A stretch of DNA of 64,000 nt. It comes from Phlebotomus papatasi. Taxonomy: Eukaryota > Arthropoda > Insecta > Diptera > Psychodidae. Where the stretch lies: NCBI RefSeq assembly GCF_024763615.1, contig NC_077222.1, forward strand, positions 21,328,001 to 21,392,000, in the 5' to 3' direction. Shown piece by piece: positions 1-9,575 of this stretch. Positions within the stretch are counted from its first letter, which is position 1, and each line of letters starts with the position of its first letter. The notes beneath the pieces are model-generated. The model saw only the letters and a list, made by a program, of their open reading frames with translations, made no database searches and was not told the origin of the DNA. The position numbers were made by a program, and so were the translations under genes.

Positions 1-224
1 AGAGTTTACATTAATTTTATTCAGTAAGAAAGATTTATACTCTAAAAAAAAGAACTGTTGTAAACTGAAGAGAAAGGTTCAGAGAAAATTGTTCTAACGA
101 AGGTTGATGTCGAGGGAGATGATCATTTAAAAAAAAAACTTAGACTGGAAAGAATCCTTCTTACAGTTTGGCTAGGTGTCGAATGGACACAAGTCTGAAT
201 ATTAAGACGTTCCTTAATTTTGGC

Positions 225-910
225 TTGTCGGAATTTTTGCTTTCGAGATTTTGGCGTTTGGGATTTTGACTTTCTGGATTTTGGCTTTTGAGATTTTGAC
301 TTGCGGGATTTTAGATTTTCGGAATAGTGACACATTCAGGATTTAGCCTTTTTGGAATTTTGGCTTTTCGATGTTTTGGATTTTCGAGATTATGGCTCTA
401 GAGATCTTAACGTTTCGGGATTTTGACTTTCGAGATTTTAATTTTTGTGATTTTGGATTTTCGGAATATTGGTCTATTCGGGATTTCTACCGATTCGGAA
501 CTTTGGATTTTCGGAATATTGACTCAATCAGGATTTTGGCTTTTCGGATTTTGGCTTTTCGGTATTTTGGATTTTCGGGATTTTGGCTCTCGAGATCTTA
601 ACGTTTCCGGATTTTAAACCTTTTAGGATTTTGGCTTTCAGGATATTGACTTTCGGGATTTTAATTTTTGGGATTTTGGATTTTCGGAAAATTGTCTATT
701 CGGGATTTCTACCGATTTGGGATTTTGGATTTTTGGAATATTTACTCAATCGGGATTTTGGCTTTTGGATTTTTCGGTTTTCGGCATTTTGGATTTTCGG
801 GGTTTTGGCTTTTCGGGATTTTGGCTCTCATGCTTTTGGCTTTCTAATTCTGAATTTTGTCTTTCAAAGAAAAACCCATTCTGAATTTTGTCTTTCGGGC
901 TCACGGTTTT
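225..910. repeat. Minisatellite, degenerate TTCGGGATTTTGGCT units
   Basis: A degenerate array of a ~15-bp unit close to TTCGGGATTTTGGCT runs through this stretch. There is a higher-order structure: a block with GAGATCTTAACGTTTC recurs at about 401 and 592, and a block with GGGATTTCTACCGAT recurs at about 480 and 702, so larger units of roughly 190-240 bp were also duplicated. Open frames across it translate to monotonous F/D/R/G-rich peptides and are by-products of the repeat. A smaller array of the same unit lies at 29030-29100. Confidence 0.85.
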
Positions 911-1512
911 GGAATTTTTGACCGGCACCGAACACGTCTTTATCTAATAAAAGTAAGATTCTCAGAATTTTTATTTACTACTTCATGTTAATAACGAGCT
1001 ATTGATTTGGTAATTCAAAAATGGTAAACATCTTAGCTTTTCCGAATTCTCGAAAAATATTACAATTAAGAGTTCGAATTTTCCGTAAGGCTCTGTTTCT
1101 TTTAGTTCAAAACAGCATTGTGTAGGAGTTAAACAATTGAATTTCGGTAAAAATAGTTAGCAGATCAATACCGGTTGGAACCAGTTCAGTCTTGTCAAGG
1201 GTTTCAAGATCTTTCCAACGGTACTTACGTCCGTAAGGTATTTTTAATATTGATTTTAAAAAATCGTAATAAACTTTAAGGCTTAAAGAACGTTTCCGTG
1301 TATGGGCAAAATGTCTACCTAAAAAACCATTAAATAAAACGTATCGAAAATGAAGAACAGAAATTCCTTGTGTTTTCATGATATCTAAAAAACATATAAG
1401 TTTTGAAAGGGAAGCGCAACGTTGGAAAAATTAAGATCGTGTTAATTGACCTGAGTCGGCTTATGAGGGATACCCCCGATAGTCGTGATCTGCTCTCGTG
1501 ACTGAGTGTAGG
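911..1512. other. No recognisable feature
   Basis: AT-rich sequence with only short chance frames. A 90-codon minus-strand frame (1107-1379) has no family signature I recognise. It precedes the retroelement remnant at 1513 and could be further decayed retroelement sequence, but I cannot show that. Confidence 0.4.
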
Positions 1513-1800
1513 GATCCTGGACACAGGGATATAATGGGAAATGAAGAAGCGGACTGCCTCGCAAAAGTAGAGGCAAAGACGGCCTTCATTGGTTCCGAAC
1601 CTGCTATTAAGATTTCCTTACAAATAAGGAAATCAGCGTGAAAAGCAAAGCGTGCCTGGTGGGAGGTAGACTAACAGGTCTAACCGGTCACTGTCTAAAC
1701 AAACATCTAAGCAGGATGGGTGTCTAATGTAATATAATGTGCAGAGGATGCAATCAAATTGAAGAGACGGTCATTCATTATATGTGTGACTGGCTTAGCT
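1513..1800 (+). pseudogene. Decayed non-LTR retrotransposon tail (RNase H + zinc knuckle)
   Basis: Reading + from 1513 gives DPGHRDIMGNEEADCLAK, the C-terminal signature of the RNase H domain found after reverse transcriptase in I/R1/Jockey/Loa-type elements (family pattern PGH..I.GNE.AD.LA), up to a stop at 1639-1641. From 1680 a second segment reads LTGHCLNKHLSRMGV, a stop, then CNIMCRGCNQIEETVIHYMC, matching the Cys/His knuckle that ends such polyproteins. The two pieces are in different frames with stops, so this is a dead, 5'-truncated copy. Similarity is by motif recognition only; the exact clade is not assigned. Confidence 0.75.
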
Positions 1801-2123
1801 TATATAACATCAGACGGAGCTGCTGGATAAAGCGGTGCTGTCTGATGAAGACCTATCGAGATTAAAGCTGCCCTGTTTAATGGAGTGTGTCCGTAAAACG
1901 AGCTGACTTGAACCATTATGTCCTTAACAGGGGTTAATTTAATTGGGGATCCTCAATAGCCCCAAATGGAGGCCTGGGTGCATCGGTTCCGTAACGAATC
2001 ATCTCCACTTCGAAGATCCTCAGACACTACTTGAAACCCTTTAGGCTATTATTATAAAGGATACTCTTAACAGAATTTTACAATTTAAAGAAATAGAAGG
2101 AATACAATAAGTACGCTCTAGAA

Positions 2124-2256
2124 CAGAGGTGTGCAAAAACCGTTGAAACCGAATTAACGTCAAAATAATTTTGTTATAGTAGCGTTTTGACCATTGATGT
2201 ACATGTTTCATTTGACGTTTATTCGGTTTCGTTTCAACGGTTCTTGCACGCCTCTG
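2124..2256. mobile_element. hAT-type MITE with 8-bp target duplication
   Basis: A 133-bp non-coding element. The left end CAGAGGTGTGCAAAAACCG and the complement of the right end, CAGAGGCGTGCAAGAACCG, are near-identical terminal inverted repeats with the CAG-GGTGTGCAA character typical of hAT elements. It is flanked by a perfect 8-bp direct repeat CTCTAGAA (2116-2123 and 2257-2264), the duplication length of hAT transposases. No transposase is encoded, so it moved in trans. A related, interrupted copy starts at 45346. Confidence 0.88.
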
Positions 2257-2264
2257 CTCTAGAA

Positions 2265-2737
2265 GTATAGTATTCCTAATAATTCACAGTACAATGGGCT
2301 TATTATGAATTAAATCTAATCCTGAACTTTGAGATAACTATCCTCATTATTTCAGAAGGGCAAAAAAGATGAATGCAATGAAGAAGTACTCTAGAGCACA
2401 TTAAGCATATTCATGTAATCCCACCTCCCTTTACTGATCAAATTTTAATTTTTGCTACCCAAATTAAATTTTTAATTGATTTTGTACTGTGCCATAAGAA
2501 TGTAGAAGTATAATATTTTTTTTTACAATTTTATCATACACTTTTTAATGTAAAAATATTTGTAGCCATATTTCCAACAGATATTACCCTATTTATATTA
2601 GTCTAACACTAGCAGTGAGACACTTTGTTTGAAATGATGAGAGATATTAAGAGATGTGAGGACAATAAAAGATATTTTAAATTGATGCATCCGCACTTAT
2701 GAGAATGAGAGGCTCTCAAGCAAAATTGTACATTATA
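2265..2737. other. No recognisable feature
   Basis: AT-rich spacer between the hAT MITE and the palindromic Tc1-like element. I see no coding potential or repeat structure here. Confidence 0.5.
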
Positions 2738-3163
2738 TACAGTGAGTGTCAATAGTTTGTTGCCTAATGGATGTTTGAAAAATCAAGTGAAAAAAATGAT
2801 AGAAAAAAATACTTTTCCAAATTTTTCTTTTTGCAGATGAGTTCCGTGTAATCCGTAGATATTATTTATAATTTTCAAAAAAAATAAATAATTTTATTTC
2901 ATATCAAAAATAATTGTTTTCCAAAAGATGGTCATTTTTGAAAAATCAAAAGTTTGTTGCCTCATTAAAAAAACTAATTCAAAATGGTGAAAACGTGCAA
3001 CCAACTTTATGTAAACCGGTTACATTTTGAGCTTATGTCATTTGATAGGCAAATGGTAGATTTGTACATTTTTAAGGCTGTCAATGGTAAATATATAGGT
3101 GTAAAAGTGATGATAAATAACAAGAAATGATCAGTTTTTTGATAATTCATAATTTAGGTTATA

Positions 3164-3526
3164 ATGGCAAATTACAAAAAGTTGAAAGGTGGGATATTGT
3201 CCAGAGATACTGCTGGAAGGAATCGGCGTCGCTTAATTGCCAACTTTTATGGAAATTCATGAAAAGTTATACATAAAATGGTCAAATATTATAGTTATGA
3301 GGCACGAGTACATCTGAAAAACGCTACTGGTAGACCCAGGGTTTCGACTCAGAAAGTCGATAACCGCATTCTAGGTATCTCTGATAGTAACCCCATGATG
3401 TTTGCTTCAAAAATTCAAAGTCGGCTGGTTACAGAAGGCATACAGGCTCCAAATGTTTCGAAAATCAAACTCAAAATGAAAGAAAATATAAGAATAGGTA
3501 CTTGGCTCGCAAGATTCCATTGGTAA
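3164..3526 (+). pseudogene. Tc1-like transposase N-terminal fragment, left arm
   Basis: A frame starting MANYKKLKGGILSRDTAGRN at 3164 ends at a stop near 3260. It is followed at 3278 by an 82-codon frame beginning MVKYYSYEARVHLKNATGRP. The GRPR-[ST]T motif followed by DNRILGISDSNP and a second helix-turn-helix is the usual layout of the paired-like DNA-binding region of Tc1-family transposases, with the GRPR hook between two HTHs. The DDE catalytic domain is absent: the frame stops at 3526 just before the arm ends. With the internal stop and no catalytic core it cannot encode an active enzyme. Confidence 0.75.
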
Positions 3527-3614
3527 ACAAAACCAATCTGGTTAAAAGGTTGTAAATTCACTTGGAGCATGCTAAAAACGTAAAAATACAACCTCTTACG
3601 TAGTTTGGTTTTGC

Positions 3615-3977
3615 TTACCAATGGAATCTTGCGAGCCAAGTACCTATTCTTATATTTTCTTTCATTTTGAGTTTGATTTTCGAAACATTTGGAGCCTGTA
3701 TGCCTTCTGTAACCAGCCGACTTTGAATTTTTGAAGCAAACATCATGGGGTTACTATCAGAGATACCTAGAATGCGGTTATCGACTTTCTGAGTCGAAAC
3801 CCTGGGTCTACCAATAGCGTTTTTCAGATGTACTCGTGCCTCATAACTATAATATTTGACCATTTTATGTATAACTTTTCATGAATTTCCATAAAAGTTG
3901 GCAATTAAGCGACGCCGATTCCTTCCAGCAGTATCTCTGAACAATATCCCACCTTTCAACTTTTTGTAATTTGCCAT
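3615..3977 (-). pseudogene. Tc1-like transposase N-terminal fragment, right arm
   Basis: This is the mirror copy of the fragment at 3164-3526. Its 82-codon frame (3615-3863) differs from the left one at one residue I can see (ATGRP versus AIGRP). The same premature stop and the same missing catalytic domain are shared, so the half-element was already defective before it was duplicated in inverted orientation, or one arm has been converted to match the other. Confidence 0.75.
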
Positions 3978-4403
3978 TATAACCTAAATTATGAATTATC
4001 AAAAAACTGATCATTTCTTGTTATTTATCATCACTTTTACACCTATATATTTACCATTGACAGCCTTAAAAATGTACAAATCTACCATTTGCCTATCAAA
4101 TGACATAAGCTCAAAATGTAACCGGTTTACATAAAGTTGGTTGCACGTTTTCACCATTTTGAATTAGTTTTTTTAATGAGGCAACAAACTTTTGATTTTT
4201 CAAAAATGACCATCTTTTGGAAAACAATTATTTTTGATATGAAATAAAATTATTTATTTTTTTTGAAAATTATAAATAATATCTACGGATTACACGGAAC
4301 TCATCTGCAAAAAGAAAAATTTGGAAAAGTATTTTTTTCTATCATTTTTTTCACTTGATTTTTCAAACATCCATTAGGCAACAAACTATTGACACTCACT
4401 GTA

Positions 4404-6170
4404 GCATCATATCATCAAAAGTTATGTATTTGGTGCTGGCAACAGAAGCATTTTCTAATAGATTTTTCACCTTAAAGAAGGTGAAGAGTTTTTGCTCTTC
4501 GTACAAGTAATAAGAAAAAAAAATACTTTTCATCATTTGGTTGTATTTTAAAATCAATATTTTCTCACACATTTAACATTAATTTCCCATAGGATTTTTC
4601 CAATGGAAAAGATGAAACAGTGAAACGCTCTCATGAATATCTGCGCAATTTTGATAAAGGTGCTAATTGATGGGATGCTAAATTTATTGAGATTTTCTAA
4701 GAAATATATAGATTAGAATTTAATGAGTTGTTCAATTTAGAATGTTGTGTAAACTTTTTAATAACTTAGTAACAAATTTAAGTGAGAATGGAGAAAAATG
4801 GTATATATGATAATTGAATGTGATAGATCCTTATTCACTTTCGTCCTCAATTCTCGTACTATCTTATCGTTGCTATATAGTGTTCTAACTTTGCAATATA
4901 GGGAAGAGTGCATTCTGTATGGCGCAATTGACTGATACAATTTTCCAAATGTAGGACATCACACTGATGAAATTACAAGCAAGGTCGATTTCAATTTTAC
5001 ATTGGCGTGCACATTATATTCACAATGTGTTACTCGGATTGGATGAAAAATTCGATAAAATTGTAGAATATTCTACAAATGGTTCTGATAGCTTTTATTT
5101 TTACTATTTCTTTTTCCAAGTTTCACTTAAAAAATGCAAGAGTTCTTAGCTAAAAAAAGTTACAGATAGTTTAAAAAGGGGTTTGTTTTCAAAAGTCTTT
5201 TGTTATTTTTCTATTCTGTATGACATAAACATATAAATTTGAAATTTTCTTGCCCTATTATATTTAGGAATTTTTCCATTAACGGTTTCCAATCGCTTTT
5301 GAGAGTTGATCCATGGTACTCCTCATTTGTTGTGGAGATAAAACAGGTAAAGACTGGAAAGATACTTAAAAGACATAATCACTTTGGTTTTCACCACAGC
5401 TATCCAGTTTGTATCAGTTAAGTCTTGAACTAAAAATTCAATATTTTATCCCACCGATTGGGTGACTCTTCTGACGAAAATTGAATCTGTTTGTAGTGTG
5501 TGTTGTATTTTTTCAGTTTGCACCGTGTAAAAATCAGTCAGTTAATGCGTAAAATGAATATTTCTGCATTGAAGTGGTTTTATCAGTGGAATATTTTTCT
5601 TATACAGAAAATAAAAATGTCTATGGCTGGATATGAGGAGAAAATGTCAATTTAGATGGTGAATGAGAAAATTATCACTTTTATGGATAAGCTATTGCAA
5701 TGAGTGTGATAATTTCTTCAGTTCTCAATTATTTCTGCAATTTAGGTTCGGATAAAATCTCAGCCATCCGTTTACAAGATGCTTACATTTCCTTTCTTCG
5801 CACTCCAACTACTTCAATTATTGCCTTCGTTAATGCTTTTGGGTCAAAGATACGATAGGATGATTGATTTTATATATTGAACATAATATTTTGAAGAATT
5901 TAGGGAAAAGGAGGTTTGGTGCAATATAAAATCATTCGATTTTTTGATATCAAATATTGATATCACATTTAATCAATCCTAAGGGCCAAGCACTCCACAC
6001 ATCGTTCCTAATCTTTAAATCTCCCTAACTAAAAGCTCAATGTGGCCTTCAGATTAAATCTATTCCAGTTTCTCAGTAAGATGGTATTATTGGTTCTTAT
6101 TTAGTGATTGATGTCCTTTTGGGAATAGAGACCGACGATAGCAGTGAAAGATGGCGTTATGTCCACTAAA
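4404..6170. other. No recognisable feature
   Basis: AT-rich non-coding DNA. Short frames at 4758-4940, 4967-5149 and 5239-5421 have no recognisable domain and the length expected by chance. Confidence 0.5.
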
Positions 6171-6174
6171 ATAA

Positions 6175-6342
6175 TAGCCCAGTTCCCGAAGGTCTCAAAA
6201 ACCTAAATAACAATCAACTTTATTAATTTTTCAAAATCTAATGGATCATTTGCCCTAAACAACAATATCCTAAAAAATCATTCCTAATAAGAAGTTAGAG
6301 GACTTAAATCAGATGACAAAGTCTTAGGTCTGAAGCATTTTT
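6175..6342 (+). repeat. Family A dispersed repeat copy
   Basis: First of at least nine copies of a ~200-bp repeat defined here by CCCAGTTCCCGAAGGTCTC at one side and CTTAGGTCTGAAG at the other. The better copies have imperfect ~30-bp inverted ends (GGTCTTCAGACTAGAGG against GGCTTCAGACCTAAGG), so the family is probably a non-autonomous DNA transposon. Other copies: 8524-8725, 9360-9575, 11575-11778, 11938-12290, 28575-28800 and three in tandem at 35575-36133. No target duplication is clear for this copy. Confidence 0.65.
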
Positions 6343-6345
6343 TTT

Positions 6346-6600
6346 TGCGGCCATTAAAAGGTAGCCGGACTTTCCGGTTTCTTTGGGCCCGGTTGCCAAA
6401 TATTCATTTTCGTAGGGAGCGGCTGGGGATTCTGAGTGTGGAACTTCCATCACGCTGCTCGTTCGCCTTACCCCCTAAGGATTGAGGCTTGGGGTATGTC
6501 TGATGACTGCCCCCCATTGACTACACCCGCCTCTAGGGTTTCTTTTTCTGAAGGTCAGAAGAACACACTATAAATACTACAAATAAATAAATAAATAAAC
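6346..6600 (+). mobile_element. Possible retroelement 3' end with AAAT-repeat tail
   Basis: An island clearly more GC-rich than its surroundings (6346-6560) ends in the simple repeat (AAAT)n at 6581-6599. A GC-rich non-coding segment with a short terminal microsatellite is the usual look of a 5'-truncated LINE 3' UTR or a SINE. I find no coding match or A/B boxes, so the family is unassigned. Confidence 0.4.
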
Positions 6601-7353
6601 ATTACAAGATATTTCTTAGATGTTATCACAGATTTTTGTATCACAGACGGTTTACGGATTTCCGCGTATTTTTTGTCCTTTTGTTTAAAACGGGGACGAC
6701 ACACGAATAAGTTAAATAAAACAGTCCATAAAAAGTCGTATAAGTGTCTTAGATTAGATCATGTCTGTATTTGGATGAAATTTGGGGAGTTGGGTGTCAT
6801 TCGTTCTGATTGCCACAAATTACTTTTCCATGGAAAACATGGGTTGCCGATTATACTATACGCATGATACCGTTTCTTAGACTCGTAGTCAGTCAAAACG
6901 AGTTGAAGTGCTAATGGCAATTGGTTAAGACAGGTGGCAAACAGAGTCAGAGCCAGTATCCCCTTAGATTAGGGGTTAGCTCATTCGTATAGACAGCGAA
7001 AGGTCTCTAGTTCACCGGATACACTCCCACTTGATCAATCTTCAGAGGAAGCCAGACTCGTTTTACTAGATTTTGACGAAGTAAAGGAGAGCCTTCCTCC
7101 TGGTAATGGTCAAAACTGGATAATGTTGAAGTCTATCAAAATTTTGAGAAGCGGCATAGCACGTTTGAGACATTAGACGACGTCCGTTGTCCCTTGCCTA
7201 ATGTGGAGCAAGGGACTTTATGTCAGCAAGTGCGCTTGCCATTGATGTGGCCCTTTTTTGGGAAAGATTGTTGTTTTTAAATCTCGACACGATTAACAAT
7301 AACAATTCCTAATAGAAATCCTAGTGGACAAACGTTTATAGTGACTTAGTATC
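6601..7353. other. No recognisable feature
   Basis: Mixed-composition non-coding sequence. The part from about 6890 to 7270 is somewhat more GC-rich and could be old retroelement sequence, but I could not recognise a conserved motif. Confidence 0.4.
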
Positions 7354-7356
7354 TCA

Positions 7357-7496
7357 AGGCCTCTACACATTGGGTGCAATTTTCGTCAAAAAATGCATTT
7401 TTGGCAAGATTTTGACATTTCCACCTACAGTATTGCAGGCAATTACCATCAAAAGAACAATTTTTGATTAAAATTACTCCCAATGTGTAGAGACCT
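7357..7496. mobile_element. Family B MITE (Harbinger-like), TCA duplication
   Basis: A 140-bp element with terminal inverted repeats AGGCCTCTACACATTGGG and, internally, paired TTTTCGTCAAAAA / TTTTTGATTAAAA blocks. It is flanked by TCA at 7354-7356 and 7497-7499. Five members of the family in this window have 3-bp TNA direct flanks (TCA, TAA, TAA, TTA, TTA), the duplication size of PIF/Harbinger transposases. The superfamily assignment is inferred from duplication size alone. Confidence 0.75.
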
Positions 7497-7971
7497 TCAG
7501 GTAACCATCTATAAGTCCATCTTTGTATTGCTAACATCCCCTTAATTGTTTCCCTATTACTATTAGGATTTAGTATTAAAGTCACAAGTTCAAAGAGCCA
7601 GCAATGATGGGATGTTTTACCATCGTATATTGTATGGAAGTTTACTTCCTTCTTTACAAATAAATACCATTTTTTACGTTACTTGTCAAGGTTTGTCAAT
7701 TGAAATAAACCTTAGAAAATTCTCGTGAAACGTGCAAAATTCTAATCAATTCTCCTCACGTTTCAACTGAACATTTCTGAATCGTTGCACAGAAGCTTTT
7801 CGAGCAGACAAATTCGTCACATATAGGTTTGCTTACCTTGATCTTCGCAATGCAATAGTTTACAGAAAAATATTGGATCATTATCCAGTTTTTCGATCTT
7901 GATTACATTTTTTAACACATTAGCCAGCTAAAAACTTCTACTATATCTAATACTGTACCCTCATTTCAAGT

Positions 7972-8045
7972 AGGGGAAATAGAGCACCTTTGAACTTGGG
8001 TACCTTTGGAAATGAACCTTTTTCTCCTATTTAAAAAAAAAAAAT
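7972..8045 (+). mobile_element. Family C MITE fragment (left end)
   Basis: TAGGGGAAATAGAGCACCTT and the following CTCCTATTTAAA match the left end of the ~200-bp TA-flanked palindromic MITEs at 42631, 52391 and 56778. The internal block of that family (AATTTAGCG...TATCACGATAAGG) continues into the triplicated sequence at 8035 onward, so the triplication grew out of a family C insertion. Confidence 0.6.
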
Positions 8046-9237
8046 AAGGCTTATTTTAATGTAATTTAGCGTCTGAATAAGTTTGTTAATCTAGATTTTA
8101 TCACGATAAGGTCCAGTTCCATTTAGCAATGCCTTCTAAATGGAAATTTTGAATGTAATGAGATCTTTATCGCTAAGGCAGATATGAGACTAAGGGATTA
8201 GTCTCGTTTCGAAAATTACCGATTTCAAAATAGTGTGAAGTAATACTGAGCCTTGAGAGGTTTAGAGAATAACCTGCCTCTATTCTCTGACTTTAAATCA
8301 AAACATCTTCATACATCATTCCTGTTACGAAGTTATTAAAGCAACTGGTAGAAAAGACAAATCCGTTCCGCGACTAAAGTTCCTGCCGTTATTATGAGCC
8401 CCTAAGGGCTGATTGGGTTCACAATGTACCTTGTCCCTAGGGTTAGCCTTCTGAGTGGGAGGTGAATGTTGTTAATCTTTAAAAGCTTATTAGTGAACAT
8501 GCCTTCCGATGGTGACCCTTAAACGGTCTTCAGAAAAGAGGTTTAGCCCAGTTCCCGAAGGTCTCAAAATCCTCAATAGCGTGCTATTGCATTGATTTTT
8601 GAGAAACTAATAGGTCCATTTATCTTTAATAATCCAATATTAAATTAAATTTTTCCAAAGGTCGTGATTGATAATAAATTAAAACAGTTACGCCATATGG
8701 CTAAGCCTTAGGGCCTCGACAGACCTAAGGATTAGCCATGAAGATGTTTTGATTTAAAGTCAGAGAATAGAGGCAGGTAATTCTCTAAACCTCTCAAGGC
8801 TCAGTATTACTTCACACTATTTTGAAATCGGTAATTTTCGAAACGAGACTAATCCCTTAGTCTCATATCTGCCTTAGCGATAAAGATCTCATTACATTCA
8901 AAATTTCCATTTAGAAGGCATTGCTAAATGGAACTGGACCTTATCGTGATAAAATCTAGATTAACAAACTTATTCAGACGCTAAATTACATAAAAAAAAA
9001 TAAGGCTTATTTTAATGTAATTTAGCGTCTGAATAAGTTTGTTAATCTAGATTTTATCACGATAAGGTCCAGTTCCATTTAGCAATGCCTTCTAAATGGA
9101 AATTTTGAATGTAATGAGATCTTTATCGCTAAGGCAGATATGAGACTAAGGGATTAGTCTCGTTTCGAAAATTACCGATTTCAAAATAGTGTGAAGTAAT
9201 ACTGAGCCTTGAGAGGTTTAGAGAATAACCTGCCTCT
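8035..9237. repeat. Three near-identical copies, inverted then direct
   Basis: Copy 1 (about 8035-8312, +), copy 2 (8738-8991, reverse complement) and copy 3 (8992-9237, +) share more than 230 bp with very few differences. Copies 1 and 2 form a long inverted repeat around 8313-8737. Copies 2 and 3 abut head to tail at a run of A residues (8992-9000) and form a perfect palindrome around it. Copy 3 breaks off at CCTGCCTCT, where a small hairpin element begins. The block includes the interior of a family C MITE plus adjoining DNA, so it reflects local rearrangement rather than three independent insertions. Confidence 0.8.
8524..8725 (+). repeat. Family A dispersed repeat copy
   Basis: Carries GGTTTAGCCCAGTTCCCGAA and ends with GCCATATGGCTAAGCCTTAG. 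It sits in the spacer of the inverted repeat 8035-8991. Confidence 0.7.
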
Positions 9238-9317
9238 GAGAGACGGCTTAGCGTAATTATATACGAAATAATGGTTGAACCACATTTCCATAATTTTACA
9301 CTAAGTCGTCTCTCGGC
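9236..9317. mobile_element. Short hairpin element, ~80 bp
   Basis: GAGAGACGGCTTAGCGTAAT at the left and the complement of the right end, GAGAGACGACTTAGTGTAAA, form a hairpin of about 25 bp arms around a short loop. It is the size of a minimal MITE. It interrupts copy 3 of the triplicated sequence; I see no convincing target duplication. Confidence 0.5.
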
Positions 9318-9359
9318 TTAAGTCGTAAGTATGTCTGTGGCATTAGGTCTGAAATCCGT

Positions 9360-9575
9360 ATTAAGCGGTCTTCACTCTAGAGGTTCAGCCGAGTTCCCGA
9401 AGGTCTTAAAATATTAAATATCGAGCAATTTTATAGGTTTTTAAGAGCCTGATAGGTAATTTATCTGTGATAATCCAATCCTACGTTAATTTTTTCCAAA
9501 AAATCGTAATAAGAAATAAGAGCAGTTAAGCCATATGACTAAGCCTTAGGTCTGAAGCCCGTATAACCTATAAGT
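9360..9575 (+). repeat. Family A dispersed repeat copy, near full length
   Basis: One of the most complete copies: TTAAGCGGTCTTCACTCTAG at the left, GAGTTCCCGAAGGTCTTAAA inside, and CTAAGCCTTAGGTCTGAAGC at the right. The two ends are imperfect inverted repeats of each other, which is the basis for calling the family a probable MITE. Confidence 0.7.

Larger units (their letters stand above)
2740..4401. mobile_element. Palindromic head-to-head Tc1-like element, 1.66 kb
   Basis: The whole element is a near-perfect inverted repeat. The left arm (about 2740-3540) and right arm (about 3607-4401) match almost base for base, with a central spacer of roughly 70 bp. The ends read CAGTGAGTGTCAATAGTTTG on each strand and are flanked by TA (2738-2739 and 4402-4403), the target of Tc1/mariner transposases. 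Each arm carries the same 5' half of a Tc1-like transposase gene; the catalytic half is missing from both. This looks like two 5' half-elements fused head to head and then possibly mobilised as one foldback unit. I saw only a few arm-to-arm mismatches (for example near 3199 and 3325), which suggests recent origin or homogenisation. Confidence 0.9.

Noticed and set aside
225..928. Frames of 60-112 codons on both strands across the minisatellite
   Set aside because: They translate the tandem unit itself into F/D/R-rich or K/S/Q-rich repeats; no domain and no start context.
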